Positions 5,757 through 5,771 of a stretch of DNA of 5,771 nucleotides are shown here, in pieces. Both the position numbers and the translations under genes were made by a program. Position 1 is the first letter of the stretch. Each line of letters begins with the position of its first letter. The notes beneath the pieces were generated by a model. It was not told the origin of the DNA. It made no database searches and saw nothing but the letters and a program-made list of their open reading frames with translations. The stretch lies in assembly GCA_003455595.1 (NCBI GenBank), contig DMQT01000309.1, positions 1,255 to 7,025 on the forward strand. Reading direction: 5' to 3'. Source of the stretch: Betaproteobacteria bacterium (GTDB lineage Bacteria > Pseudomonadota > Gammaproteobacteria > Burkholderiales > Sulfuriferulaceae).

Positions 5757-5771
5757 CTGTCTCTTATACAC
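5757..5771. other. Tn5/Nextera mosaic-end adapter remnant at contig end
   Basis: The last 15 bases, CTGTCTCTTATACAC, are identical to the first 15 bases of the reverse complement of the 19-bp Tn5 mosaic end used in Nextera transposase adapters. The match starts exactly where the PmbA reading frame stops making sense and runs to the last base. This is untrimmed library sequence, not genomic DNA or a natural Tn5 insertion; no transposase or IS50 sequence is present. Confidence 0.93.

Noticed and set aside
5757..5771. Natural Tn5/IS50 insertion in pmbA
   Set aside because: Only the synthetic mosaic-end sequence is present and it stops at the contig edge; library adapter is the simpler explanation.

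Overview
This is a gene-dense window of about 5.8 kb with high GC content and no long non-coding stretch. The protein families point to a proteobacterium, most likely a betaproteobacterium: a class II cytochrome c' that lines up with the Alcaligenes/Achromobacter type, an ExbB-ExbD-TonB set, a PmbA/TldE C-terminus and a TRAP transporter. The species assignment is inference and remains uncertain. The window looks like a whole draft or metagenomic contig, because its last 15 bases match the Tn5/Nextera mosaic end rather than genomic DNA.

The layout is two converging gene runs that meet near position 2810. The left run is on the + strand (1 to 2806). It holds the C-terminal part of an ExbB-like proton-channel protein, exbD, tonB, a cytochrome c' predicted to be a lipoprotein, and a cytochrome b561-family membrane protein. 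The first three genes overlap. The two cytochrome genes also overlap, by an ATGA. Only 65 bp separate tonB from the preferred start of the cytochrome c' gene, and an alternative ATG there overlaps the tonB stop codon. The first part builds an inner-membrane motor driven by the proton motive force, which energises outer-membrane TonB-dependent receptors. The second part looks like a membrane-bound electron-transfer or nitric-oxide-binding pair, with the b-type cytochrome passing electrons to a periplasmic, lipid-anchored c-type haem.

The right run is on the - strand (5756 down to 2814). In transcription order it holds the C-terminal part of pmbA/tldE, a TesA-like SGNH esterase lipoprotein starting at TTG, the TRAP small permease (dctQ type) and the TRAP large permease (dctM type). 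Gaps are 1 bp, 10 bp and a 1-bp overlap, so it is probably one transcript. No TRAP substrate-binding protein (DctP/TakP) is encoded in the window.

Points worth a second look are the sequencing-adapter tail, which creates a false stop in pmbA; the departures from E. coli in the ExbB and TonB membrane segments; the lipoprotein cytochrome c' fused in translation to a b-type cytochrome; and the TRAP permease pair without its binding protein. I found no RNA genes, mobile elements, CRISPR arrays or convincing promoters.
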